Shown: positions 1-7,284 of the stretch, in pieces | Layout: every line of letters starts with the position of its first letter | Position numbering within the stretch: the stretch's first letter is position 1 | Position numbers and translations under genes: made by a program | The notes under the pieces: generated by a model | Seen by the model: only the letters and a program-made list of their open reading frames with translations | Database searches by the model: none | What the model was told of the DNA's origin: nothing | Source: Sphingobacteriales bacterium | GTDB taxonomy: Bacteria > Bacteroidota > Bacteroidia > Chitinophagales > Chitinophagaceae | Direction: 5' to 3' | Assembly (NCBI GenBank): GCA_947472965.1 | Contig: CANJEF010000018.1 | Span: forward strand, 1-10,460 | DNA length: 10,460 bases

Positions 1-71
1 ATATCAGTTTAATTAGAAATGGTTGCCTATCGTGAAAAATTATAATACAGTAATTGATTTTAATATTCTAC

Positions 72-2522
72 TTACCCAATGATTCTCAACTTCGCATAAT
101 TCAACATGATCTTTTTTTCACCATTCAAATCAAATTTTATGGTTGCAATGGGATTGTGCGAAGCCCCTTCCATCTTTAACACTTCTCCAAAACCAAATTT
201 TTGGTGCTCAACTTTTTGTCCTGCTTTCAAATCAGTCGTGTCACTCGGTACAAAATCTGCAGAAGGCTGGTGAATAATTGGTTTACTCACCGATGGGTTC
301 AAAGGAAGATAACCTGGCTTTTCCTCTTTTTTTCGAGGCTCATTGAAATAACGAACATCATCACCACTATTTCCGCGTTGTGCTCCCCAACCTTTCATGC
401 GATCTGAAGCAGAAGACCCTGCATTGTTCCTGAAACCACCACCAGCGTATGATTTATCGATTGAATCTTCTGGCAATTCCTTCATAAACCTGCTCGGCTC
501 ATTTTGTACTACCTGTCCAAACTTATACCTAGTATTGGCATAGGTTATCCATAACTTCTGTTTTGCGCGGGTGATAACAACATAAAAAAGCCGACGCTCC
601 TCTTCAAGCTCTTCCCTGGTATTGATGCTCATTGCATTGGGGAACAACATCTCTTCCAACCCAACTGCGAATACACAGGAGAATTCGAGGCCTTTTGCGG
701 CGTGTATGGTCATCATCTTTACTGTATCGGCACTTTCATCTTTTTGATCAGAGTCGGTCAACAAGGAAATTTGCTGAAGATAGGCTGATAACAATATATC
801 TTCCCGTATTGGACGATCTGGAATGGGCTCTTCAAATAACCCGCTTTCAGATGACTCCTGATCGCTGCTTGATTTATCAAATCCTGCCTGTTCATCTTCC
901 ATCACAACACCGTCCTCGTCAATTTGTGAACGATTCTGCTTGTCATCAACCCATTCCTTGATTGAATTCAACAGCTCCTGAATATTTTCATAGCGCTGTA
1001 TTCCCTCTGTGCTTTTATCATTGAACAATTCCTTTACCAACCCCGTTTGCTTTCCAACATGATAAGCAACATCATATGCATTGCTTTTTTTCAGCATGCT
1101 GGTGAAGCTTTTCATCATGGTCACAAAATTCTCTATGGCTTCCAGTGTGCCGGCCCTAAAACCGAAATTTGATGCACGGGTAAGCACTTCCCAAAGACTT
1201 ATATTCTGTTCATTGGCAACCAGGATTAACTTATCAAGCGATGTTTTACCAATACCCCGAACAGGATAATTGATGATTCGCTTCAAGGCTTCTTCATCCT
1301 GTGGATTGACAATCATCCTTAGATAGGCTATATAATCCTTGATTTCTTTTCGTTGGTAAAAACTGATGCCGCCAAAAATTGTATAAGGCAGGTTCATTCT
1401 CCGCAGGGCTTCTTCAAAAGCACGGCTTTGGGCGTTGGTCCTGTATAAAATCGCAAAGTCCTTATTAAAAAAATGATTTCGTAATTTTTGTTCCTGTATG
1501 GTATCCGCGATGAATTTACCTTCCTCATTATCCGTCATAGTCCTTACCACGCGAATTTTCTCCCCCTCCTGATTTTCAGTCCACAGCTCTTTTTCGATTT
1601 GTTCCTTATTATTACCAATTACTTCATTGGCAACCTGCAATATATTTTTAGTGCTTCTGTAATTCTGTTCGAGTTTTACCAATTTTACATCATCATAATC
1701 TTTTCTGAATAATAGGATGTTTTCAATGGTTGCTCCACGAAATCCATAGATCGACTGCGCATCATCGCCTACCACACATAAATTTTCATGAGCAGCCCCT
1801 AATAATTTGATGATTTCATACTGCGCCGGATTCGTATCCTGGTACTCATCGATCATGATATAACTGAACTTGTGCTGGTATTTGTGCAAAGCATCCGGAT
1901 GGTTCTTAAGAATTAGGTAAAACTGAAGCAGCAGATCATCAAAATCCATTGCACCATTTTTGAAGCAACGCTTCGCATAGGCTGAATAAATCTGAGTAAT
2001 GGCCGGTCTGTTTGCACGCGTATCTTCCTGTTGCAATCCATAATCATTTGCATAATCTTCTGCAGTTACCAATGCATTTTTTGCGGATGATATCCTATTG
2101 TAAACCGTTGAAGGCTTGTAAATTTTATCATCCAAGTTGAGTTCATTGATTACTGTCTTTAAAACACTTTTGGCATCATCGGTATCATAAATTGTAAAGC
2201 TTGTAGGATAGCCAACACGGCTGGCCTCAGCTCGGAGGATTCTTGCAAAAACAGAGTGAAAAGTACCAATGTATAAATTCCTGGATTCGTTGTTACCCAA
2301 CATATGCTCCACCCTTTCCTTCATTTCTTTGGCGGCCTTGTTGGTAAATGTGAGGGCCAGGATCCTAAAAGAATCAACACCGGCCGCCATCAGGTGCGCA
2401 ATACGGGTTGTCAAAACTTTTGTCTTTCCGCTACCAGCGCCGGCAATAATCATCAAGGGACCTTTTGTATGCAACACGGCTTCACGCTGCTGTGGGTTCA
2501 GCTCATTCAGGTAATCAGACAT
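72..2522 (-). CDS. pcrA: UvrD/PcrA-type superfamily 1A DNA helicase
   Basis: ATP-dependent 3'-5' DNA helicase of the UvrD/PcrA family, which works in the cytoplasm in nucleotide excision repair, removal of recombinase from DNA and clearing of stalled RNA polymerase. All helicase motifs are visible in the 816 residues: a Q-motif LNPQQREAV (8-16), Walker A AGAGSGKT (27-34), motif Ia around LTFTNKAAKEM (57-67), Walker B DEYQDTN (225-231), motif III GDDAQSIYGFRGA (252-264), motif IV QNYRST (286-291), motif V TIHAAKGLEF (605-614) and motif VI around EERRLFYVVITRAK (641-654). The last 53 residues, with HQKFGFGEV, match the C-terminal Tudor-like domain that binds RNA polymerase in PcrA/UvrD. Residues about 530-570 form an acidic, serine-rich insertion between domains 2B and 2A that looks disordered. 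Length is typical or slightly long for the family. The start is the first ATG, and the next gene is divergent. Whether to call it pcrA or uvrD is a naming choice; RecB-type relatives are excluded by the layout. Confidence 0.95.
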   Translation of the reverse strand: MSDYLNELNPQQREAVLHTKGPLMIIAGAGSGKTKVLTTRIAHLMAAGVDSFRILALTFTNKAAKEMKERVEHMLGNNESRNLYIGTFHSVFARILRAEASRVGYPTSFTIYDTDDAKSVLKTVINELNLDDKIYKPSTVYNRISSAKNALVTAEDYANDYGLQQEDTRANRPAITQIYSAYAKRCFKNGAMDFDDLLLQFYLILKNHPDALHKYQHKFSYIMIDEYQDTNPAQYEIIKLLGAAHENLCVVGDDAQSIYGFRGATIENILLFRKDYDDVKLVKLEQNYRSTKNILQVANEVIGNNKEQIEKELWTENQEGEKIRVVRTMTDNEEGKFIADTIQEQKLRNHFFNKDFAILYRTNAQSRAFEEALRRMNLPYTIFGGISFYQRKEIKDYIAYLRMIVNPQDEEALKRIINYPVRGIGKTSLDKLILVANEQNISLWEVLTRASNFGFRAGTLEAIENFVTMMKSFTSMLKKSNAYDVAYHVGKQTGLVKELFNDKSTEGIQRYENIQELLNSIKEWVDDKQNRSQIDEDGVVMEDEQAGFDKSSSDQESSESGLFEEPIPDRPIREDILLSAYLQQISLLTDSDQKDESADTVKMMTIHAAKGLEFSCVFAVGLEEMLFPNAMSINTREELEEERRLFYVVITRAKQKLWITYANTRYKFGQVVQNEPSRFMKELPEDSIDKSYAGGGFRNNAGSSASDRMKGWGAQRGNSGDDVRYFNEPRKKEEKPGYLPLNPSVSKPIIHQPSADFVPSDTTDLKAGQKVEHQKFGFGEVLKMEGASHNPIATIKFDLNGEKKIMLNYAKLRIIG

Positions 2523-2652
2523 GTATGCAAGTTAATATAAATCGGTTGTAGGTTATTGGTTATCTGTTTTGAGAATCGAAAATAATGAAGTTATTTTTCA
2601 ACATTGCCGAATGAAATATTGAAGTGATAAATTTTATGAATGTTAAAATTAT

Positions 2653-2676
2653 GTTTAAGATAAAAATGTCTTAAAC
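2653..2676. promoter_or_regulatory. Inverted repeat upstream of the DUF4382 lipoprotein gene
   Basis: Perfect 8-bp inverted repeat with arms GTTTAAGA and TCTTAAAC and an 8-nt AT-rich centre (TAAAAATG). It lies in the 218-bp divergent spacer between the helicase and lipoprotein genes, about 64 bp before the lipoprotein ATG at 2741. No T-run follows either side and no gene ends nearby, so an operator is more likely than a terminator. The binding protein is unknown. The rest of the spacer is AT-rich, and I could not place a convincing Bacteroidota -33/-7 promoter (TTG / TAnnTTTG). Confidence 0.35.
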
Positions 2677-2740
2677 CCAATGAATTGTTTCAAGTCTATT
2701 GAATAGCCACATATTTTAACCTAAAATAAAATTTATAAAC

Positions 2741-3604
2741 ATGAAAACAAAAAATCTGAGCTTTTCCTTGATGCTTTTGCTGGTATCTTTTGTAATCTCC
2801 TTTACAGCATGCGATAAATCAGATATTCCGAAAACAAGCTCTTTTCAATTGTACCTCACGGATGGTCCAGGTGATTTTCAAAAAGTGAATATTGACATCC
2901 AAAAGGTTGAAATAAAGGTTGATAATGATTCACTCCACAAAGATGATGACCGGTTTGGATCAGAGGATCATGACAATGATGATCACATGAAAAACAAGGA
3001 TGAATTTGGCGAATGGATAGACCTGAAATTCACTCCTGGCATTATAGATGTACTCAGCCTTAGAAATGGTGTTGAAACAAAATTGGGTGAAGCCAATATT
3101 GCTGCAGGCACGGTTAGAAAAGTTCGCATCACCTTGGGCTCAAATAACACAGTTGTAAAAGACAGTGTAAGCTATCCATTGGGCTTAATCAATCCAACCA
3201 ATAATTTTCTTTATGTGAAATTGTTTAATGAGCACAGACAAAAAGCAAATAGCAATACCACGAAGTCTTGGATAGATTTTGATATTGCAAAATCAATTGT
3301 CGAAGTAAATGGTGGTTTTTTTCTTAAACCAGTACTGAGGCCTTTTTGCGACAATAACTTTGCAGCAGCTGAAGGTAAGGTTTTACCTGGAGGGATTAAG
3401 GCATCAATAAGCTTCAGCGATGGCGGTGGATTCAATGCTGTAGCACTTCCTGCCCCTGGTGGCGAATTCAAAATACGTGGGTTGAAAGAAGGCAGCTATA
3501 CCATAACCTATGCTGCCGATGGATATGTTTCACAAATAAAAAATGCTACTATAAAAAAAGGAGCCGTCACAAAACTTGGTGAAGTAACACTGATAAAAAA
3601 ATAA
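2741..3604 (+). CDS. DUF4382 lipoprotein with C-terminal carboxypeptidase regulatory-like domain
   Basis: Predicted lipoprotein of 287 residues and unknown biochemical role. The signal peptide ends in SFTAC, with Cys24 as the lipidated residue, followed by charged residues (DKSD) that may favour surface display in Bacteroidota. Residues about 35-210 match DUF4382: a first strand with FQLYLTDGPGDFQKVNIDIQKVEI, then IDVLSLRNG, a turn rich in RKVRITLG, and a closing IDFDIAKSIVEVNGGFFLKPV segment. Between the first strand and GEWIDL the protein carries an insertion (about 61-91) very rich in Asp, His and Glu, which might bind divalent metal. The last 75 residues or so (GKVLPGGIKASI, then FKIRGLKEGSYTITYAADGY) look like a carboxypeptidase-regulatory/Ig-like beta-sandwich often used as a surface spacer or binding module. 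It is transcribed alone, with its own terminator 17 bp after the stop. The domain family is confident; function is not known. Confidence 0.88.
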   Translation: MKTKNLSFSLMLLLVSFVISFTACDKSDIPKTSSFQLYLTDGPGDFQKVNIDIQKVEIKVDNDSLHKDDDRFGSEDHDNDDHMKNKDEFGEWIDLKFTPGIIDVLSLRNGVETKLGEANIAAGTVRKVRITLGSNNTVVKDSVSYPLGLINPTNNFLYVKLFNEHRQKANSNTTKSWIDFDIAKSIVEVNGGFFLKPVLRPFCDNNFAAAEGKVLPGGIKASISFSDGGGFNAVALPAPGGEFKIRGLKEGSYTITYAADGYVSQIKNATIKKGAVTKLGEVTLIKK

Positions 3605-3620
3605 TTTTTCCTAGAAACTG

Positions 3621-3651
3621 AAAGGGCTGTTTATTCAACAGCCCTTTTTTT
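3621..3651 (+). terminator. Intrinsic terminator of the DUF4382 gene
   Basis: Eleven-bp perfect stem (AAAGGGCTGTT with AACAGCCCTTT), 5-nt loop TATTC, and a run of seven T at 3645-3651. It starts 17 bp after the lipoprotein stop codon. Its 3' end overlaps by two bases the stop codon of the convergent deacylase gene. On the minus strand the stem is followed by only three T, so it should work mainly on the plus strand and perhaps weakly on the other. Confidence 0.9.
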
Positions 3652-5218
3652 ATTTATTTTGTTTGATTGAAGAGCCGCTTTTTATACCCGTATGTTTGCC
3701 GTTTTCAATTACAAGCTTTCCATTTACCATTACATATTCAATTCCTTTTGTATATTGATGTGGTGCTTCATACACAGAAAGATCCTGGATGGTATTGTCA
3801 TCAAAAATCAGGATGTCAGCTTGATTTCCCTCTAATAACAAGCCCCGATTATTGATGCTAAATTTGCGGGCAGGCAAGGATGTCATCCTTCTGATGGCTT
3901 CTTCAAGTCCAATCACTCTCTCCTCCCTCACATATTTTGCAAGCACCCTTGCATTCGTTCCATATCCACGGGGGTGCGGCATTCCCTTCCCATTGCTTAC
4001 ACCGGCATCTGCTGCAGGCATGTTGAATGGATAGCGCATAAAATAGACCAGGTCTTGTTCATTCATGGTATGATAAATCATTTGTGCATTCGCTTGTGCA
4101 AGCATATCCAAGATTGTATTGGCCTCGTTGGTGAAATTGCCTTTTCGACCCTTTCCCAAATTGATTTGTGTGATGCTCATCCCATTCAATGTTGTATCTG
4201 GCGCAAACCCCGCTACCACTGCAAAAGAATAATTTTTCTGGTTATCCCTTTGCTGTGATTCTTTCATGCCGGCAAGTATTTTTTTGCGGATTATTGGATC
4301 CTTCATTTTCACGCGCAGGGAATCGAGTCCACCCTCTAGTGACCAATCTGGCAATCGAACAGCGAGGTTGGTGCTGCTGGCTGTATAAGGATATTGGTCG
4401 ATCGTTACATCATACCCTTGTTTGCGTGCCTGTATTACCATATCAAGTGTTTCGTCTGAACGTCCCCAATTGCTTTTCCCCGTTACTTTGAAATGAGAAA
4501 TTTGTACTGGAATATTGGCCTCCCTGCCTATTGTCAGTGCCTCGTCAATAGCCTTGTGAACATTCAATCCCTCGTTACGCATGTGGGTAGAATAGACTCC
4601 ACCTTTGGATGCTGCAACTTTTGCCAGGGCTACAATTTCCTCCGTTGGTGCATACATGCCAGGCAAATAGATCAATCCGGTTGACAAACCTACAGCACCA
4701 TCATTCATCGCTTTCAAAGTCAGCTCCTCCATTTTTTCCATTTCGGCTTCCGTGGCTTTTCTATTTTCCAATCCCATGCCCAGTCTTCGGATGGTATTGT
4801 GGCCAGCCAGCGTAGCTATATTGATGGAAGCTCCCATGCTATCAATCTTTCTGAAAAATTCAGCAATATCATCTGCCCCACTACCACAATTTCCAGTAAC
4901 AACTGTTGTAACACCATCGTATATATAATTATTGGCTAAGGGGTTTTCAAAAATACTTCCCTCGATATGGGCATGAACATCGATGAATCCAGGTGAGACA
5001 ACATTATTGTTCGCATCAAGCTGTTTTGCTTGAGGATATTGAATTGTTAGGCCCTTGCCTACCTTCATGATCTTATCCCCTTTTAATGCAATATCAGCAC
5101 GAAACCAGCTGTTACCGGTTCCATCTACAATACGCCCGTTGGTAATGATAAGATCAGGGCTTTCTTGAGAAAGACAAACGATAGGGAGGACAAATAAGAG
5201 AATAAAAAAGTATTTCAT
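3650..5218 (-). CDS. Exported N-acyl-D-amino-acid deacylase family amidohydrolase
   Basis: Zinc-dependent amidohydrolase of the D-aminoacylase type, which removes the acyl group from N-acyl-D-amino acids; some relatives cleave other amide or D-residue substrates, so the substrate is inferred. The protein has 522 residues. Residues 1-18 are a hydrophobic signal peptide (MKYFFILLFVLPIVCLSQ), so it is probably exported to the periplasm; Cys15 is not in a good lipobox. The amidohydrolase fold starts with LIITNGRIVDGTG (23-35). Visible metal ligands are His82 and His84 (DVHAH), Cys111 (GNCGSG), His212 (STHMRNE) and His242 (QISHFK). Asp404 is the likely catalytic Asp, in PAADAG where relatives often have GSDG. 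MPHPRGYGT and the RMTSLPARKF stretch near the C-terminus are family hallmarks. It shares a 147-bp divergent spacer with the asparaginase gene and converges on the DUF4382 gene. The start is the first ATG giving an intact signal peptide. Confidence 0.9.
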   Translation of the reverse strand: MKYFFILLFVLPIVCLSQESPDLIITNGRIVDGTGNSWFRADIALKGDKIMKVGKGLTIQYPQAKQLDANNNVVSPGFIDVHAHIEGSIFENPLANNYIYDGVTTVVTGNCGSGADDIAEFFRKIDSMGASINIATLAGHNTIRRLGMGLENRKATEAEMEKMEELTLKAMNDGAVGLSTGLIYLPGMYAPTEEIVALAKVAASKGGVYSTHMRNEGLNVHKAIDEALTIGREANIPVQISHFKVTGKSNWGRSDETLDMVIQARKQGYDVTIDQYPYTASSTNLAVRLPDWSLEGGLDSLRVKMKDPIIRKKILAGMKESQQRDNQKNYSFAVVAGFAPDTTLNGMSITQINLGKGRKGNFTNEANTILDMLAQANAQMIYHTMNEQDLVYFMRYPFNMPAADAGVSNGKGMPHPRGYGTNARVLAKYVREERVIGLEEAIRRMTSLPARKFSINNRGLLLEGNQADILIFDDNTIQDLSVYEAPHQYTKGIEYVMVNGKLVIENGKHTGIKSGSSIKQNK

Positions 5219-5365
5219 TGCAATTGATTTTCATTCTTAAGATACAGAATAAATTGATTTGAACAGCTTGAAGCCAAAGGATTATGACATAACAAATAAC
5301 GATCAATGAAATTGGTCAACTCCGTATTCAGAAAGATTCTCTAATTTTCGTTTATAAACACAAGT

Positions 5366-5872
5366 ATGCCAATAAGAATTTTTGTAACAGGTGGAACATT
5401 TGACAAGGAATACAACGAACTGACCGGAGAGCTTTTTTTCAAGGACACCCATGTAGAAGAAATGCTTCGCTTAGGCAGGTCCAAGCTCGATCTTGAAATT
5501 ACCACCCTGATGATGATTGACAGTCTTGATATGAATGATGAATTAAGAGATAAAATTTACAAGGCCTGCATAGAAACTGCTGAAAATAAAATTCTCATAA
5601 CCCATGGAACAGACACCATGACCACCACTGCAGCAGCTCTTTTTGATAAAGTGAACCATAAAACAATCGTCCTTACGGGTGCCATGATCCCATACAAATT
5701 CGGTAGTTCAGATGGCTTGTTTAACCTAGGAAGTGCGCTTGCTTATGTTGAATCACTCCCTCATGGAGTTTATATTGCAATGAATGGTAAGATTTTCAAG
5801 GGGAACAATGTAAGGAAGAACAAGGAAACAGGGTCGTTTGAAGAGATTCAAGCTGCAGATACAGAATCTTAA
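5366..5872 (+). CDS. Short single-domain asparaginase-like protein
   Basis: Homologue of the N-terminal, catalytic domain of bacterial L-asparaginases (hydrolysis of asparagine to aspartate and ammonia). Only 168 residues, about half the usual 320-350. Conserved active-site blocks are present: FVTGGTFDKEY (6-16) with the nucleophile candidate Thr11, THGTDTM (79-85) with Thr82 and Asp83, LTGAMIPYKFGSSDG (about 102-116), and IAMNGKIFKGNNVRKNKETGSF, which resembles the region that supplies the catalytic Lys in full-length enzymes. The C-terminal domain, which completes the neighbouring active site in full-length tetramers, is missing. The gene ends in a clean stop with no coding sequence continuing, so it looks like a natural compact form rather than a broken gene. 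No signal peptide: cytoplasmic. Divergent from the deacylase gene, which may imply shared control. Activity and true substrate are uncertain. Confidence 0.85.
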   Translation: MPIRIFVTGGTFDKEYNELTGELFFKDTHVEEMLRLGRSKLDLEITTLMMIDSLDMNDELRDKIYKACIETAENKILITHGTDTMTTTAAALFDKVNHKTIVLTGAMIPYKFGSSDGLFNLGSALAYVESLPHGVYIAMNGKIFKGNNVRKNKETGSFEEIQAADTES

Positions 5873-5976
5873 ATCCAGTTCGCCTTTTATTAAAAATCTT
5901 GAGAATAGTTAATTAGGCTACGCTCATACTAATACACAAGATTATAGATACTTACCACTTTAATTAAATCCCAACG

Positions 5977-6429
5977 TTAAATAGAAAGGGTTCGAACGAA
6001 CTGTTTGTAGTTCAAGATAAGTTCTTTGGTATAACCGGTTTTATTTTTTAACGCTTTCGCTCTGACTTCTTTTATTTGAGCAGGACCTAAATGATCAAAA
6101 AAATGTTTGGTTGAAAATATAGATAGTTCAATCATGATTGGAAAAACATCAATCCCCCTTGGTTCTAAGAAATAATATATGTTTTTGCTATTTTTATCGC
6201 CCTTGTTTTTAGAAATGAAGCCCAATCCTTCCAGTTTTTTTAACCTGTTTGAAAGCATCTTACTAGGCATTTTTTCAGCCGATTCTTTAAATTCCTTAAA
6301 CATGGTTTTGTGCGCCCAGATCATGTCGCGTAAAATAAGCAATGTCCATTTGTCGCCCAAAAGATCGAGGCTGGTTGCAACCGGACAGAATGATCTAAAC
6401 TCAGAATTTTTTGTAACTACTTCTCCCAT
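5977..6429 (-). CDS. HxlR-family winged-helix transcriptional regulator
   Basis: DNA-binding regulator of the HxlR family, 150 residues, a typical length. The N-terminal block FCPVATSLDLLGDKWTLLIL (14-33) is the family signature: Cys15 is the conserved cysteine that in several members (such as YodB and HypR) senses electrophiles or oxidants, and GDKW starts the winged helix-turn-helix. The recognition region MPSKMLSNRLKKLEGLGFI and the wing KNIYYFLEPRGIDVFPIM follow. HxlR proteins bind as dimers to palindromes and often control a divergent neighbour, which here is the lipoprotein gene starting at 6556. The spacer between them holds two inverted repeats (6456-6473 and 6520-6536). The gene is more AT-rich than the helicase and deacylase genes to its left. 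The start is an ATG followed by a short tail before the Cys. The regulated signal is not evident. Confidence 0.93.
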   Translation of the reverse strand: MGEVVTKNSEFRSFCPVATSLDLLGDKWTLLILRDMIWAHKTMFKEFKESAEKMPSKMLSNRLKKLEGLGFISKNKGDKNSKNIYYFLEPRGIDVFPIMIELSIFSTKHFFDHLGPAQIKEVRAKALKNKTGYTKELILNYKQFVRTLSI

Positions 6430-6455
6430 ATAAAAGCAAAACTAAAAAATAGAAG

Positions 6456-6473
6456 AATGATAATCAAATCATT
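6456..6473. promoter_or_regulatory. Inverted repeat close to the HxlR gene start
   Basis: Six-bp arms AATGAT and ATCATT around AATCAA, 26 bp upstream of the regulator start codon. The site could be an autoregulatory operator for the HxlR protein, but short AT-rich palindromes arise easily by chance here. It shares only the TGAT core with the stronger palindrome at 6520-6536. Confidence 0.25.
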
Positions 6474-6519
6474 GGGAGAAAATCTGCTTATTTAATATTT
6501 AATTAAGAAATCTTATATT

Positions 6520-6536
6520 AGTATCAAAATGATACT
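6520..6536. promoter_or_regulatory. Probable operator palindrome in the HxlR/lipoprotein spacer
   Basis: Perfect 17-bp palindrome: arms AGTATCA and TGATACT around a central AAA. It lies 20 bp upstream of the ATG at 6556 and immediately follows a TATATTAG (6514-6521) that resembles the Bacteroidota -7 element TAnnTTTG, overlapping its last bases. A dimeric repressor bound here would block initiation or early elongation of the lipoprotein gene. The divergent HxlR protein is the natural candidate. The palindrome contains an in-frame upstream ATG (6529), which argues against that ATG as the real start. Binding by HxlR is inferred from position and symmetry. Confidence 0.55.
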
Positions 6537-6555
6537 TATCTTTAAAATAAAAAGT

Positions 6556-6630
6556 ATGAAAACATTTTTATTATGTCTTTTTGTATCAGCATCAATAATT
6601 GCCTGTACTAGTAAAACTGAAACTAAAACA
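6556..6630 (+). repeat. Direct repeat, copy A: shared signal-peptide DNA
   Basis: The first 75 bases of this lipoprotein gene match the first 75 bases of the next one (7210-7284) at 67 positions with no gaps, by direct comparison. They encode the signal peptide and the start of the linker. Downstream of this stretch the two genes show no evident DNA similarity. Confidence 0.85.
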
Positions 6631-7092
6631 GAAACAAAAAATGAAGACCCATTAAGTGGTACGTTTGCTTCAAGAGATGAAAAAGCTAAGATATTAATGA
6701 ATGATATTGCGCTTTTTTCTAAAGCAGATTATTCATTTGTCGATAAATATATATCTCCGGATTTTGTTTTGAGGACCGCTGCTGATACATCGGTAATTGT
6801 TAGAGGAAAAGAACAGGTAATAGCATATTGGTCACAAATGCATACTTTGTTAAATGACATTTCATTTACAGAGGGAAGAGTTCAAACATTTACACTAAAT
6901 AATGGTGAAATTTATACACTCTATGCTGGAACACTTTTAGCGACTGGTAAATTTACAAATAAAAGTATTGCTACACCAGTAAATGTATGGGTAGAATGGA
7001 AAGGCGACAAAATAGTTAGTCAGATGGATATGTATGAAGATAAATTTATTATGGATGAAATAGCGGCAAATCCTGATGCTTTAAAAAAATAA
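6556..7092 (+). CDS. NTF2/SnoaL-like lipoprotein, first of a tandem pair
   Basis: Small lipoprotein of 178 residues with a SnoaL/NTF2-like fold, a cone-shaped barrel found in both enzymes and ligand-binding proteins; the actual ligand is unknown. The signal peptide MKTFLLCLFVSASIIAC places the lipidated Cys at residue 17, followed by a Lys/Thr/Glu-rich linker of about 15 residues. The mature part shows the usual pattern: an N-terminal helix (KILMNDIALFSKADYSFVDKY), a SPDFVLRTA strand, a VIVRGKEQVIAYW helix, then long strands ending with VNVWVEWKGDKIVSQMDMYED. An in-frame ATG at 6529 would add nine residues (MILIFKIKS), but the second ATG gives a clean lipoprotein signal that matches the paralogue and avoids starting inside the operator palindrome, so 6556 is preferred. 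Divergent from the HxlR gene and likely controlled by it. A terminator-like hairpin follows, so it may be transcribed separately from the next gene. Confidence 0.8.
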   Translation: MKTFLLCLFVSASIIACTSKTETKTETKNEDPLSGTFASRDEKAKILMNDIALFSKADYSFVDKYISPDFVLRTAADTSVIVRGKEQVIAYWSQMHTLLNDISFTEGRVQTFTLNNGEIYTLYAGTLLATGKFTNKSIATPVNVWVEWKGDKIVSQMDMYEDKFIMDEIAANPDALKK

Positions 7093-7100
7093 AATTCAAC

Positions 7101-7152
7101 TCCTGTAATTAGTAATCATCATAATTTTTAGAATAATTACTGGAATTTTTTT
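7101..7152 (+). terminator. Probable intrinsic terminator between the two lipoprotein genes
   Basis: Arms TCCTGTAATTA (7101-7111) and TAATTACTGGA (7134-7144) pair over 11 positions with one T-T mismatch. A 22-nt loop separates them, and seven T follow (7146-7152). It begins 8 bp after the stop of the first lipoprotein gene. The stem is AT-rich and the loop long, so termination may be only partial. Confidence 0.55.
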
Positions 7153-7209
7153 AATGAAATTATTCGAAAAAGTGGTACTAAAATATATTTATAACTACAA
7201 AACACAAAA

Positions 7210-7284
7210 ATGAAAAATTTATTATTATGCCTTTTTGTATCAGCATCAATGATTGCTTGTACAAGTAATACTGAAACTAAAACA
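7210..7284 (+). repeat. Direct repeat, copy B: shared signal-peptide DNA
   Basis: Second copy of the 75-base stretch at 6556-6630, with eight substitutions. Four of the eight change the encoded residue, so the encoded signal peptide stays almost unchanged. Confidence 0.85.

Noticed and set aside
3211..3471. Open frames opposite or within the helicase, DUF4382, deacylase, HxlR and DUF1080 genes (for example 3211-3471 minus, 4189-4491 plus, 6179-6433 plus)
   Set aside because: They lie inside well-supported genes, have no recognisable domains or signals, and are best explained as shadows of the true frames.
5873..5976. Short convergent gap between the asparaginase and HxlR genes
   Set aside because: Searched for a terminator hairpin with a T-run and found none convincing, so no feature is reported.
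6529..6555. Upstream in-frame ATG adding nine residues to the first SnoaL-like lipoprotein
   Set aside because: It lies inside the 17-bp palindrome, makes the signal peptide longer than in the paralogue, and would need a transcript start upstream of the likely operator. The ATG at 6556 is a better fit.
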